Assembly (NCBI GenBank): GCA_021781795.1
Contig: JAJXWA010000007.1
Location: 21,113 to 85,112 of the forward strand
From: Acidobacteriota bacterium
GTDB taxonomy: Bacteria; Acidobacteriota; Terriglobia; Terriglobales; Acidobacteriaceae
DNA: 64,000 bases
Direction of reading: 5' to 3'
The translations under genes were made by a program, and so were the position numbers. Of this stretch, positions 40,690 through 50,759 are shown piece after piece. The notes under the pieces were generated by a model, which saw only the letters and a program-made list of their open reading frames with translations, was not told the DNA's origin and did no database searches. Numbering within the stretch: position 1 is the stretch's first letter; each line of letters opens with the position of its first letter.

Positions 40690-41931
40690 TTATTGTTCCG
40701 CATAGAACATGGTGCTTGTGCGCACGGTGACACTCGGCTTGTTGACTGTGATCGTCAGTGCATGGAACTCATCTGGTTTGGCTGCCGGTGCGACGTCAAA
40801 TGTCAGCACGTAATAGGACGTGGCGTCAGCAGCGCACTGAGCGATGCCAGTTTCAAGGTCTTTGCTGCTGGTCAGCAACTGCCCGCCGCTTTGGTGGGCA
40901 AGTGCCTCGAGGCTCAGACTCCCAGAGGTTACATCGGTCTCGCCCGGGACGCCGTTGATGAAGGCTTGGTCGTGTGTGTTGAGTTCAGCCGTCTTTCGGA
41001 GGAGACTCGACGGTGAGACCATGTCGAGCGTGACTTGACCCTCCCTGAGGGCATTGGACACTCGCACAAGATTGGCGAAAAAGTCTTGCTTGACCGCTTC
41101 GTCGTCAGGACGGAATTGCTTTTCATACAGCAAAGGCCATCCGGAACCGATCCAGATGAGGATCGCTCTGCCGGGGATATTGACCTGCTGGGCAGCGATG
41201 CGATCAAGGGCGACGACTGATCGTTTGAAACGCTCATTCATGCACGACAACATGTGAACAGAGCTGTTCGTACTCACCTGCCCAGGCATCCAGACGGCCA
41301 TGAATGGATCATTTGGATTCACCTCAGACGCGCAGCTGTATGCGTGAAGAGAATGAGTAAGAGATTTGAAATCTCCGAGAAGAGCATCCCGGTTCGTGGA
41401 ATTTTCGCTCATTGCTGCTCCTGAGTTCGTCAAAACAGCAATGGAGATGGGATAAGGGAGATGGCTCGGGCTCTGTCCGAGGAATCTCCCAATCCCCCTG
41501 CGGTATTCGGTCAGATCCCTCGATGAGCTATTGATTGCATCCAGCAGGATGATCACGTGTGCCTGTGTGACGGTCGCGTCCCGATTGGCCTTCCGGACTG
41601 AGACGAGCGGATGCGGCTGATGATCCAGCAGCAGGGTGAAATCTTTCTCCTGCAAGTGCGACACTGGCTCGCCTGACGCACCGTTGACCTGTACATTGAG
41701 GATGATGCGGTGCTCCATCTTGTAGCGCATCTCGCGCTCTGCGTGGGTTCTGGGGATGAGTTGCGGGGATGGTGACGATTCAGGCGGAGCGGTCTGGCTC
41801 GACGCGTTCCTGGGCGCAAGAAGGGCAACCCACGTGAGCGTGAGGCAGAGGAGAATTTCGCCCAGTGATTTCCCTCTCGGCATGCGTCCCGCCCGGGCAC
41901 GGATTCTCCGGCCAAGGTGCCAGTACTCCAT
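40690..41931 (-). CDS. VWA-related (VWFA-like) secreted protein
   Basis: VNGASGEPVSHLQEKDFTLLLDHQPHPLVSVRKANRDATVTQAHVIILLDAINSSSRDLTEYRRGIGRFL...YYVLTFDVAPAAKPDEFH. Confidence 0.8.
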   Translation of the reverse strand: MEYWHLGRRIRARAGRMPRGKSLGEILLCLTLTWVALLAPRNASSQTAPPESSPSPQLIPRTHAEREMRYKMEHRIILNVQVNGASGEPVSHLQEKDFTLLLDHQPHPLVSVRKANRDATVTQAHVIILLDAINSSSRDLTEYRRGIGRFLGQSPSHLPYPISIAVLTNSGAAMSENSTNRDALLGDFKSLTHSLHAYSCASEVNPNDPFMAVWMPGQVSTNSSVHMLSCMNERFKRSVVALDRIAAQQVNIPGRAILIWIGSGWPLLYEKQFRPDDEAVKQDFFANLVRVSNALREGQVTLDMVSPSSLLRKTAELNTHDQAFINGVPGETDVTSGSLSLEALAHQSGGQLLTSSKDLETGIAQCAADATSYYVLTFDVAPAAKPDEFHALTITVNKPSVTVRTSTMFYAEQ

Positions 41932-42061
41932 CGTAACCGGACGGGGCAGAGGCTTGCACTGTTTGATAGGGAATGGCAGCCTGGCGGAGATGCACGTTGT
42001 GTTGGAGGGGATGCGTTGGTCGCCGATGGATACCCTACAGTAAGCTGTTATCCAAAGTGTG

Positions 42062-42997
42062 ATGCGGGAAAGGTTCGAGTACGGGCTGGTGTGGCTGGTG
42101 GCGCGCGCTCTGGGGCGCATGCCGCGGGAAGTGGCGCGCGGATTGGCAGGCGTACTGGCGTGGTGCGTGTATCGTTTCATGGGCCGGTTGCGGTATGTGG
42201 GCCTGCGCAACCTTGCGCTGGCCTACCCGGAGCAGAGCGACGCATGGCGCAAGACGATGCTGCGCGGCGTCTATCGGCATCTGGGATGGCAGTTGGTCGA
42301 GTTCTGCCGCATGGGGCGCTATACGCCAGAGAACACGCGCAATTGGATTCACACCGACGGCCTCGAGCATTATCTTGCAGCGCGCGACCGCGGCAAAGGT
42401 GTGCTGGTGCTGACAGGACATCTGGGAGCATGGGAGCTGTCGAGCTTTTATCACTCGCTCATGGGCTATCCCATGGGAATGGTGATTCGCAGGCTCGACA
42501 ACCGGCTGCTGGACAGGTTTGTGAATGGAATCCGGTGTCTGCACGGCAATCGCGTGCTGCACAAGGACGACTTCGCGCGTGGGCTGCTGAAGGCGATGCA
42601 CGCTGGCGAGTCGGTTGGTATCCTGATGGACACAAATATGACGCCGCCGCAGGGCGTCTTTGTGGACTTCTTTGGGCGCAAGGCCTGCACTGCCTCAGGA
42701 TTGGCGCGCGTCGCCCTGAAGACCGGCGCGGCGGTGTTGCCCGGTTTTCTGCTGTGGGAGCCGGACGAACGGCGCTATCTGCTGCGCTTTGGTGCGGAGC
42801 TGCACTTTGCACGCACCGGCGATCACGAGGCGGATGTGCTGGCGGCAACGCAGCAGTGCGCGGCGGTCACGGAGGCGTGGATCAGGCGCTATCCGGACCA
42901 GTGGCTGTGGATTCATCGGCGGTGGAAGACACGGCCGGCTGGCGAGCCGGCACTGTATGGACGGAGCAATGTGCATGAAGGTGCGGGAGCTAGTTGA
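42062..42997 (+). CDS. LpxL/HtrB-like lysophospholipid (lipid A) acyltransferase
   Basis: NLALAYPEQSDAWRKTMLRGVYRHLGWQLVEF...KGVLVLTGHLGAWEL...GILMDTNMTPPQGVFVDFFGRKACT...YPDQWLWIHRRWKTRP. Confidence 0.9.
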   Translation: MRERFEYGLVWLVARALGRMPREVARGLAGVLAWCVYRFMGRLRYVGLRNLALAYPEQSDAWRKTMLRGVYRHLGWQLVEFCRMGRYTPENTRNWIHTDGLEHYLAARDRGKGVLVLTGHLGAWELSSFYHSLMGYPMGMVIRRLDNRLLDRFVNGIRCLHGNRVLHKDDFARGLLKAMHAGESVGILMDTNMTPPQGVFVDFFGRKACTASGLARVALKTGAAVLPGFLLWEPDERRYLLRFGAELHFARTGDHEADVLAATQQCAAVTEAWIRRYPDQWLWIHRRWKTRPAGEPALYGRSNVHEGAGAS

Positions 42998-44021
42998 TAA
43001 GCTGGGCGGAGTCCTGGCGCAGGGAGACCCAGATTTCAGCATCGAAGGCGTCCGTTCCGCGGAGGATGCCAGAAGTGCGGATCTTGTTTTTGCGGAGACT
43101 CCAGCGGCTGCGACTCAGGCGTGGGCCAGCGGTGCGGGCGCGGTTGTCTTGCACGCAGCCCTCGCGAAGGATCGCCCGTTGGGAAAATCCGTGATCGTCG
43201 CGGTGCAGCCGAAGTTATGGTTTGCGCTTGCGGCGCGGGTATTGCAGTGCGGCGGCGTTGAGTCAGGTGTGCACCCGGCTGCGTCCGTCGCCGACAACGC
43301 TACGCTCGGGCCTCAGGTTTCAGTCGCGGCCGGGGCAGTCATTGGAGACGATGCGAAGGTCGGAGCGAGAACGCTGATCGGAGCCGGGGCCGTCATTGGA
43401 CGCGGCGTCCGAGTTGGCGCCGATTGCCGTATTTATCCTCGTGCGGTGCTCTATCCAGAAACGGTTCTCGGTGATCGCGTGGTTGTGCATGCCGGCGCGG
43501 TGCTGGGTGCGGACGGCTTTGGCTACGTGCGCGACAAAACGACGGGAGCCTACACGCAGTTTCCTCAGCAGGGAACGCTGGTGATTGAAGACGACGTGGA
43601 GATCGGCGCCAATTCCACCATTGACCGGGGCGCGCTGAAGGAGACGCGCATAGGGCGCGGAACCAAGATTGACAATCTCGTGCATGTAGGCCACAACTGT
43701 GAGATCGGGGCGAATGTCATCCTGGTGGCGCTCACCGGTATCTCCGGTTCGAGCACGGTCGGCGAAGGCGCGGTAATCGCGGGCCAGGTGGGTATTGGCG
43801 ACCACGCGCATGTCGGGCCGGGTGTAATTCTGGGCGGGCAGGCCGGAGTCTTCAACGGCAAGTCGCTCACGAATGAGGGGCACAAGCCGGGAACGGTGTT
43901 CTTTGGCACGCCTGCGCGGCCGCTCAAGGAAGTGCTGCGCGAGCAGGCAGTGCTGTCCCGATTGGCGAAGGAGAGAAACCGGACGCCGCGCGGCACCAAG
44001 GGCGAGGACAAGGAAGCCTGA
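42975..44021 (+). CDS. lpxD: UDP-3-O-(3-hydroxyacyl)glucosamine N-acyltransferase
   Basis: Hexapeptide repeats; GVHPAASVADNATLGPQVSVAAGAVIGDDAKVG...GADGFGYVRD...IGANSTIDRGAL. Confidence 0.95.
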   Translation: MKVRELVDKLGGVLAQGDPDFSIEGVRSAEDARSADLVFAETPAAATQAWASGAGAVVLHAALAKDRPLGKSVIVAVQPKLWFALAARVLQCGGVESGVHPAASVADNATLGPQVSVAAGAVIGDDAKVGARTLIGAGAVIGRGVRVGADCRIYPRAVLYPETVLGDRVVVHAGAVLGADGFGYVRDKTTGAYTQFPQQGTLVIEDDVEIGANSTIDRGALKETRIGRGTKIDNLVHVGHNCEIGANVILVALTGISGSSTVGEGAVIAGQVGIGDHAHVGPGVILGGQAGVFNGKSLTNEGHKPGTVFFGTPARPLKEVLREQAVLSRLAKERNRTPRGTKGEDKEA

Positions 44022-44023
44022 CG

Positions 44024-44566
44024 ATGCCAGTGATTGTGGTGGGCGGCACCGGTCGAGGCGTCGGCAAGACGTCGCTCCTCTGCGGCCTTGTTGCAGGGCT
44101 GCCAGAGTTGCGTTGGACGGTCGTCAAACTGACCTCTCACGCACACGGCAAGGACGCATCAATCATGGAAGAGCGTGCACCTGGGCAGCATACTGACACG
44201 GGGCGCTACCTTGCGGCGGGCGCATACCGGGCGCTTCTCGTGATGGCACAGGACAGCGAGCTGGGCGCGGTTGTCCGGCGCCTTTGGGAGCAAATCGATT
44301 CAAATGCTCCGTTGCTCTTCGAGTCCAATCGAATCGTAGACTATTGCCAGCCGGATGTGTGTCTGGCTGTTGATGGGCGGAGTGAAGTGGCCGACAAACC
44401 TTCGTATGCGAAGCTCCTTGCACGCGCTGACGCTGTGGTGGTGCGATCGCAGGCGGATCGCGTCGAGCATAGGGCCCGGCCGGTCTTCCATCTGGCGGAC
44501 ATGGATCGGATATCCCTGCCGTTGCTCGCTTGGCTGCGCGAGCGATGGACGGGGCAATGGAGCTGA
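44024..44566 (+). CDS. P-loop NTPase-like protein (MobB/DTB-synthetase-like fold)
   Basis: Walker A VVGGTGRGVGKTSLLCGLV; start 2 nt after the lpxD stop. Confidence 0.7.
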   Translation: MPVIVVGGTGRGVGKTSLLCGLVAGLPELRWTVVKLTSHAHGKDASIMEERAPGQHTDTGRYLAAGAYRALLVMAQDSELGAVVRRLWEQIDSNAPLLFESNRIVDYCQPDVCLAVDGRSEVADKPSYAKLLARADAVVVRSQADRVEHRARPVFHLADMDRISLPLLAWLRERWTGQWS

Positions 44567-44578
44567 AGCATCTGGGGC

Positions 44579-45604
44579 GTGATGGGAGGAAGCATGGACA
44601 GGAGAGATTTCTTGAAGTCGGCGTCAGGTGCAGTGGGAGTTGCGGCTGCATCGCAGATTTTGTCATCGGTGGCGCAAGGTGAGCAGACGAGGGAGACTGA
44701 GGGGATGCTGTATCGTCCACTTGGCCGAACCGGCGAGCGCGTCTCCGCGATCGGCCTCGGAGGCTATCACATTGGCAAGCCATCGCTCACGGAGCAGGAG
44801 TCAATTCAGCTCATCCGCCAGGCCGTGGATCGCGGCATCACTTTGATGGATAACTGCTGGGACTATAACGATGGCGTGAGCGAGATTCGCATGGGCAAGG
44901 CGTTGGCCGGTGGGTACCGGAACAAGGTTTTTCTGATGACGAAGATCGACGGACGCACCCGGTCAGCCGCTGCGCAGCAGATTGATGAGTCGCTCCAGCG
45001 GCTGCAGACCGATCACCTGGATCTGATGCAGTTTCATGAAGTCATTCGGCTGGAAGACCCCGACCGCATCTTTGCGGAAGGCGGGGCCATGGAGGCTATG
45101 CTGGATGCGCAAAAGGCAGGCAAGGTGCGCTTTATCGGATTCACGGGTCACAAGGATCCATTTGTGCATTTGCGAATGCTCGACGAGGCGCGGCAGCGCA
45201 GCTTTCACTTCGATGCGGTGCAGATGCCGCTGAACGTGATGGATGCGCATTTCCGCAGCTTCGAGAAGGATGTCCTGCCGGTGCTCGTTCGCGAGGGGAT
45301 TGCGCCGCTGGGTATGAAGGCCTTCGGCGACCACTACATTCTCGACAGCAAGACGGTGAAGCCAATCGAGTGCCTGCACTATTGCCTGAATCTGCCCATT
45401 GCGACCCAGATCACGGGGATCGACAGCCCGGCGATTCTGGACCAAGCGATTGAAGCGGCGCACACATTCAAGCCCATGACAGCCGGGCAAGTCGCGGAGC
45501 TTCTGGGTCGCACACAGGAGTCCGCACAACAGGGAAAGTTCGAGTTGTACAAGACAACCCCTCACTTTGATGGAACAGCTCATCGTCCGCAGATGCTCGG
45601 ATAG
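44579..45604 (+). CDS. Aldo/keto reductase with Tat-type signal
   Basis: MDRRDFLKSASGAVGVAAA; YRPLGRTGERVSAIGLGGYHIGKP...LMDNCWDYNDGVSEIRMGKAL...DHLDLMQFHEV. Confidence 0.92.
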   Translation: MMGGSMDRRDFLKSASGAVGVAAASQILSSVAQGEQTRETEGMLYRPLGRTGERVSAIGLGGYHIGKPSLTEQESIQLIRQAVDRGITLMDNCWDYNDGVSEIRMGKALAGGYRNKVFLMTKIDGRTRSAAAQQIDESLQRLQTDHLDLMQFHEVIRLEDPDRIFAEGGAMEAMLDAQKAGKVRFIGFTGHKDPFVHLRMLDEARQRSFHFDAVQMPLNVMDAHFRSFEKDVLPVLVREGIAPLGMKAFGDHYILDSKTVKPIECLHYCLNLPIATQITGIDSPAILDQAIEAAHTFKPMTAGQVAELLGRTQESAQQGKFELYKTTPHFDGTAHRPQMLG

Positions 45605-45666
45605 GTGCGGCGGATTTGTCGAGTATTCTGCTGAGTGATCGAGGCGGGACTACCGTTCGCCAGCTG

Positions 45667-45888
45667 TTATTTGTCCTGCGGAAATGGTTCGGTGCGGAAG
45701 GAACCGTCGCGCTGCCGGATGAGCGTCTCGACTTTGCCCTCGGCTTCGTCGAGCTCTTTCTTGCAGGCGGCTGACAAAGCAACGCCCTCCTCGAAGAGCT
45801 TGACGGACTCCTCGAGACTCAGCTCGCCCTTCTCCATCTGTTCCACGATGGATTCGAGCTTCTTCAACGACTCTTCAAACGATGGCAT
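45667..45888 (-). CDS. xseB: Exodeoxyribonuclease VII small subunit
   Basis: MPSFEESLKKLESIVEQMEKGELSLEESVKLFEEGVAL. Confidence 0.9.
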   Translation of the reverse strand: MPSFEESLKKLESIVEQMEKGELSLEESVKLFEEGVALSAACKKELDEAEGKVETLIRQRDGSFRTEPFPQDK

Positions 45889-45893
45889 CGGTC

Positions 45894-47768
45894 TCACTCC
45901 TTGGTGCCGGGTGCGGGCGGCAGCATTCCGGCGATGACCTCTGCCGCGACCATGGCTTGACCGAAGGGCGCGCTGATCTGCACTCCCTGCACATAAGGCC
46001 GCACGGCAGCCAGCATCTCCTGGGCAATCCGGATGCCTTCCTGCTGGGCTGCTTCAGGCGTGTTGGCCAATGCCATGCGCAGCATAATCTCTTCCGGCAT
46101 GGAGACACGCAGGTCGTTCTTCATGAACTCTGCATTGCGCAGGCTCGTGAGCGGCCATATTCCGGCAATCACAGGAATGCGATGCGGCTCGATCCGCTTG
46201 AGGAATTCTTCGAGAAGGCGCAGATCGAACACCGGTTGCGTGATGGCGTACTCCGCGCCGGCCTCAACCTTGAATGCGAAGCGGCGCAACTCGTGCTCAA
46301 TGTCGGGCGCCCCTGGGTTGGCAGCAACTCCGATGGTGAAGTTGGTGGAGGCGCCGATGGCGTTCGCGCCGATGTCGAGGCCGCGATTCAGGCTGCGCAC
46401 AAGATTGACGAGGCCGATCGAATCCACGTCGAATACGGCGGTCGCATCCGGATAGTTGCCAAGCTTGGGCGGATCGCCAGTAAGGCAGAGGATATTGCGC
46501 AAGCCGATGGAGGACGCGCCGAGGAGATCCGACTGGATGGACAGGACATTGCGATCGCGGCAGGTGTAGTGAAGCACGGTTTCGATGCCTGTATGCTGCT
46601 GAATCTGGATGCAGAGGCTTTGCGCGCTCATGCGTGCAGAAGCGCGGGGAGAGTCGGGCACATTGATGGCGTGGACGCCCAGCTGCGCGAGCATCTGCGC
46701 GGCTTCAATCTCGCGGTGGCAATCGATACCCTTCGGTGGCACAATCTCCACCAACGTCACGAACTGTCCCTGATCGATGAGCAAGCCCAGCCGGGAACGA
46801 TGCCCGAGCGGTGCGGGCGGCGTCTCCCGCGTTGGTTCGGCTGTGGCGCTGCCTTCCACGAAATGGGCCTGACCGTCGAGCGCGCGCATGGCCGAGCGCA
46901 TGGCGCGGATATGGTTCGGCGTTGTGCCGCAACATCCGCCCACTACCTGAGCGCCGCAGGCAATCGCCTTGCGGGCGAAGCTGGCCATGTACTCCGGCGA
47001 GCAGAGGTAGATATTGCGTCCTTCAACGGCCCGAGGCAGACCCGCATTGGGCATGGCGACGATAGGCAACGAAGTCGCTGCACGCATGGCCTCGACGGCG
47101 GTGAGCACTGCGGAGGGCCCTGTGGAGCAGTTGACTCCGACAGCGTTCGCGCCCCACTCCGTGAGGAGCGTCGCCGCGTGCTGCGGAGACGACCCGTCAA
47201 GACAATTGCTTTCGTCATCGACGGTGACCATGACCACAATGGGCAGATGCGGTGCGGCTTCCTGAGCGGCCCGCAGCGCCTCGTGGGCTTCATTGAGCGC
47301 GGGCATGGTTTCAATGATCAGCAGGTCTGCCCCCGCGTCGGCCAGAGCGCGAATCTGCTCCGCGAATGCTGCACGCGCCTCTTCCAGGCTGGTCTTGCCG
47401 AGGGGCTCCAGCCGCACGCCGAGCGGCCCAACAGAGCCCGCCACCCATGCTTCACAGGGCTGCCGCTCCTGCAGATGCGCGATTGCCTCGCGCGCGATGC
47501 GAACGCCGGCCGCGTTAATCTCAGCCACCCTGCCCGCAAGCCCGTGACGCGCAAGACGGAACCGGTTAGCGCCGAAGGTATTCGACTCCAGGATCTGCGC
47601 GCCGGCCTGCAGGTACTCTTCATGGACGGCCATGATCAGCGCCGGATCGGAGAGGTTGAGCTCGTCGTAGCAGCGGTGGATAAAGATGCCGCGGGAATAG
47701 AGAACTGTGCCCATGGCGCCATCGGCGAGCAGCGGCTGGCCGGCGAGGATGTCACTCAATTGCGGCAT
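45894..47768 (-). CDS. Bifunctional homocysteine S-methyltransferase / methylenetetrahydrofolate reductase
   Basis: LADGAMGTVLYSRG...VGVNCSTGPSAVL...VGGCCGTTPNHIRAM; C-terminal NILCLTGDPPKLGNYPDATAVFDVDSIGLVNLV. Confidence 0.94.
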   Translation of the reverse strand: MPQLSDILAGQPLLADGAMGTVLYSRGIFIHRCYDELNLSDPALIMAVHEEYLQAGAQILESNTFGANRFRLARHGLAGRVAEINAAGVRIAREAIAHLQERQPCEAWVAGSVGPLGVRLEPLGKTSLEEARAAFAEQIRALADAGADLLIIETMPALNEAHEALRAAQEAAPHLPIVVMVTVDDESNCLDGSSPQHAATLLTEWGANAVGVNCSTGPSAVLTAVEAMRAATSLPIVAMPNAGLPRAVEGRNIYLCSPEYMASFARKAIACGAQVVGGCCGTTPNHIRAMRSAMRALDGQAHFVEGSATAEPTRETPPAPLGHRSRLGLLIDQGQFVTLVEIVPPKGIDCHREIEAAQMLAQLGVHAINVPDSPRASARMSAQSLCIQIQQHTGIETVLHYTCRDRNVLSIQSDLLGASSIGLRNILCLTGDPPKLGNYPDATAVFDVDSIGLVNLVRSLNRGLDIGANAIGASTNFTIGVAANPGAPDIEHELRRFAFKVEAGAEYAITQPVFDLRLLEEFLKRIEPHRIPVIAGIWPLTSLRNAEFMKNDLRVSMPEEIMLRMALANTPEAAQQEGIRIAQEMLAAVRPYVQGVQISAPFGQAMVAAEVIAGMLPPAPGTKE

Positions 47769-48096
47769 TCTGAACCCATGCTATCGCATCGGGATGCCCG
47801 TCGATGGGCGGGAGTTGACAGAAAACTGGCACCCACACGGACCGCCGCGAAGAACGGCTCTGAGCCTGCTGCGCGAGTTTCGCAAGCATCTTCCGGCGTG
47901 CTCCCAAGGCATCGAATCGGTTCCCCTGCGGGCGGCTTTGCGCAGGGCTGCTTTGTTATACTTCGAGAGTCTAAGGGAGTGCAGGAAGCAGCCGCGACCC
48001 GAGCAAAGAATTGCTTTGGAATGCGTCTCGGGCTCCAAGCAAAGTCTTCATGAGAAGGCGGCGGACGCACCGCTGGCTCTGTCGAGGTAAGGGATC

Positions 48097-49542
48097 TTGA
48101 AGAAGAGAAGTCTATGGTTGAGCGCCGCTGGTGCACTAGCGGTAGCGGTTGCACTTGCAGGCTGCGGAAGTACGACCTATTTTGCCGGGCGCGTTCTGCC
48201 GCCGAGCGGGCTGCTGCATCGAGTGCTGATCGCCGTGCAGAATCCGAGCTCCTTCAGCAGGGGAGCTCTCGAGTTTGTTGATTCCTACTACGACATTCGT
48301 TACGCTTACGACAATCTCAACAAAACATACTCCATCTCAGGCTATTCGGGTGCGCTGCCGGTCAGCATCCAAAACATGCCGGAAGAACAGGTGGGGGCGG
48401 TCTACAGCGTTGGCGACGGTGCGCTGACCTTGGTGCAGTATGCCAAAGAAGATACGAATGGCTCGGTCGCCGGCTTGAATGGCGTTTCGGCAAGCGTGTA
48501 TCTCACCCGCAATCAGGCCTACACATTCGCGGCCAGCCAGCAGGCACACGTGGTGACTGCAATCGACCGGGCGACCAACCAGGCGGCCAGTCTGAACCTG
48601 CCCGGCGTCTATCGTGTGAGTGTGAATCCGGGCGGAACCGCCGCGCTGGCATTCGTGCAGAATTCCAACTACGTCTATTACACCCGCCAGCTTTCGGCGA
48701 CGCAGACAATTTCCTACTCCGGCGGACCCGGCAACTGGCCCAAGGCGGCCGTTGACTGCGAGCCGCAGAATGCACCTTTATGGTGCCTGATCCAGGCGCA
48801 GAGCCCTGACAATGTCGATGCCACCGGAAACTATTACGGTGCGCCTCTCTCGTTTGACCGGCCCGTCAAAGCGGTCTTCTCCGCCGACGGCGGAACTGCG
48901 TACATCTTGAATTGTGGACCGGAATGCGGCGGGACCGCCTCCTCCGTGACGCCGGTTTCAGTAGGGCCCTTCATCTTCCAGATCGGCCAGCAGTCGGGCA
49001 CGCTTCCAAAAACAGGCTCACTCTCCTTCATCCCTGTCCCCGGAGGAGCCAGTAACGCGCTTGTCGTCGGCTCCACGATGTATGTCGTTGGGCAGCAACT
49101 GCAGCCCGATGGCCTCTTCACGGGGAATCTGACGGTGATGAATCTGCTCAACAACACCGCGGGCAGCGCGACACCGATCAGCGACGGTTTTCCCGGTGGT
49201 GTCAGCCGGATGATTCTTGCCGATGACAACACCCTCTGGATCGGCATGACGAAGTGCAATAACGGCGAACGCTTCGCCAAGGGGCTACCTTACGGCTGCC
49301 TCACGATGTACAACACGTCCACGAACTCTGTGACGATGATTGAGCCGTATCTCGGCGACCTGACCGGCATCGCGGATGTCGAAGGACTGCACAAGGTATA
49401 CGTTGCTCAGGGCGGGCAGGTATACATCTACAGCACGCGCGACGGCGCGGCTATCAATAACCAGTATGTGACCGTGACTGGCACCGCGTATGACGTGGCC
49501 TACATGGATGGCTCGACGGACGCCAACAACACCGTCTACTGA
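48097..49542 (+). CDS. Lipoprotein of unknown function, probable beta-propeller-like
   Basis: MKKRSLWLSAAGALAVAVALAGCGSTTYFAG lipobox; repetitive beta-rich sequence. Confidence 0.75.
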   Translation: MKKRSLWLSAAGALAVAVALAGCGSTTYFAGRVLPPSGLLHRVLIAVQNPSSFSRGALEFVDSYYDIRYAYDNLNKTYSISGYSGALPVSIQNMPEEQVGAVYSVGDGALTLVQYAKEDTNGSVAGLNGVSASVYLTRNQAYTFAASQQAHVVTAIDRATNQAASLNLPGVYRVSVNPGGTAALAFVQNSNYVYYTRQLSATQTISYSGGPGNWPKAAVDCEPQNAPLWCLIQAQSPDNVDATGNYYGAPLSFDRPVKAVFSADGGTAYILNCGPECGGTASSVTPVSVGPFIFQIGQQSGTLPKTGSLSFIPVPGGASNALVVGSTMYVVGQQLQPDGLFTGNLTVMNLLNNTAGSATPISDGFPGGVSRMILADDNTLWIGMTKCNNGERFAKGLPYGCLTMYNTSTNSVTMIEPYLGDLTGIADVEGLHKVYVAQGGQVYIYSTRDGAAINNQYVTVTGTAYDVAYMDGSTDANNTVY

Positions 49543-49547
49543 TCACC

Positions 49548-50276
49548 ATGAGCGCCGAGAGCCTGCCTGCCGCTGATGTGCTGGCGATTGCCGCACATCG
49601 AGATGACGTGGAGCAGACATGCGGCGGAACACTGCTGCGCATGGCTGCGCGCGGTCTCCGGACCGCAATTCTGGACCTGACGCAGGGCGAGGCCGGTACG
49701 CGCGGCACTACCGAAGAGAGAGCCGCGGAGGCCTCAGAGGCAGCGCGACTGCTCGGTGCGGGTTGGCGGCAGGCGCTTGACCTCCCGGACGGTGCCGTCG
49801 CCAATACCTTTGAGAATCGAATCAAAGTTGCGCGCGTAGTCCGCGAGTTGAGGCCGCGCGTTGTTATTCTGCCGTACTGGAAGGCCCGGCATCCGGATCA
49901 CGCAGTTGCCGGGCATCTGGGATATGAAGCCTGTTTCGTCGCCGGGCTCGCGAAGGTCGAGACCGGCCAGGCTCCGCATCGGCCCTTCAAGATTGTCTAC
50001 GCTAGCCTGTATGCCGATGTGCGGCCCAGCTTCATCGTGGACATCACGCCGTTTATCGAACAGCGCCATGCAGCGCTGATGGCCTACAAATCGCAGTATG
50101 CAAACCAGCCTTTGGGTAGTGCTCTGTTTGTTCCTGAAGAAGAGATTCGCGAACGGACATTCGCCGAGGCGCGCCATTATGGCCTGCTGGCCGGCGTGCG
50201 CTACGGCGAGCCGTTTGTTCAAAAAGAGGTCGGCCTCGTGGACGACCTGACGCTGCTGCCGGTGCAGTCGATCTAA
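49548..50276 (+). CDS. bshB1: Bacillithiol biosynthesis deacetylase BshB1-like (LmbE family)
   Basis: ADVLAIAAHRDDVEQTCGGTLLRMAARGLRTAILDLTQGEAGTRGTTEERAAEA...YWKARHPDH. Confidence 0.88.
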   Translation: MSAESLPAADVLAIAAHRDDVEQTCGGTLLRMAARGLRTAILDLTQGEAGTRGTTEERAAEASEAARLLGAGWRQALDLPDGAVANTFENRIKVARVVRELRPRVVILPYWKARHPDHAVAGHLGYEACFVAGLAKVETGQAPHRPFKIVYASLYADVRPSFIVDITPFIEQRHAALMAYKSQYANQPLGSALFVPEEEIRERTFAEARHYGLLAGVRYGEPFVQKEVGLVDDLTLLPVQSI

Positions 50277-50303
50277 GGCGCCGGGAAGGTTGGCGCGCAA
50301 CCT

Positions 50304-50693
50304 CTATGCATGATTCCAGAGCAGCTTGGCGGCAATCACCAGCAGAGTAAGCGCGAAGATGCGGCGGAGCCACAGATCCGGAACGTGCTGCGCCCAGGCC
50401 GCTCCAAAATAGCCGCCCACGGAAAAGCCGACAGCCAGGAGTGCAGCCACGCGGATGTCAGCGTTGCCGTTGCGGTAGTACTCAAGGAAGGCCAACAGAC
50501 CAACCGGAGCAAGCAACGCGCCGAGCGAGGTCCCCTGGGCGCGGTGCTGATCCATCCCGAGAAGCCAGACAAGAGCCGGGACAAAAAGAATGCCTCCACC
50601 CAGGCCAATGACACCTGAAAATGCGCCAACTGCAACTCCGATGAGCAGAATGATCCAGGTCATAGCTTCTCCGCCAGACCGGCAAAGTCTCAT
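50304..50693 (-). CDS. TauE/SafE-family permease (short, half-size)
   Basis: ILLIGVAVGAFSGVIGLGGGILFVPALVWLLGMDQHRAQGTSLGALLAPVGLLAFLEYYRNG. Confidence 0.88.
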   Translation of the reverse strand: MRLCRSGGEAMTWIILLIGVAVGAFSGVIGLGGGILFVPALVWLLGMDQHRAQGTSLGALLAPVGLLAFLEYYRNGNADIRVAALLAVGFSVGGYFGAAWAQHVPDLWLRRIFALTLLVIAAKLLWNHA

Positions 50694-50759
50694 GCCGGGC
50701 CATCTGCTCCAGAGTACTGTGTGGGGACCGGCCCCGCCTTGCCAGAACCGGTCGAGGAT

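Noticed and set aside
45882-48053. 723-aa plus-strand ORF
   Set aside because: Antisense to the homocysteine methyltransferase/MTHFR fusion, which has clear family motifs; long antisense ORFs are common in GC-rich codon usage.
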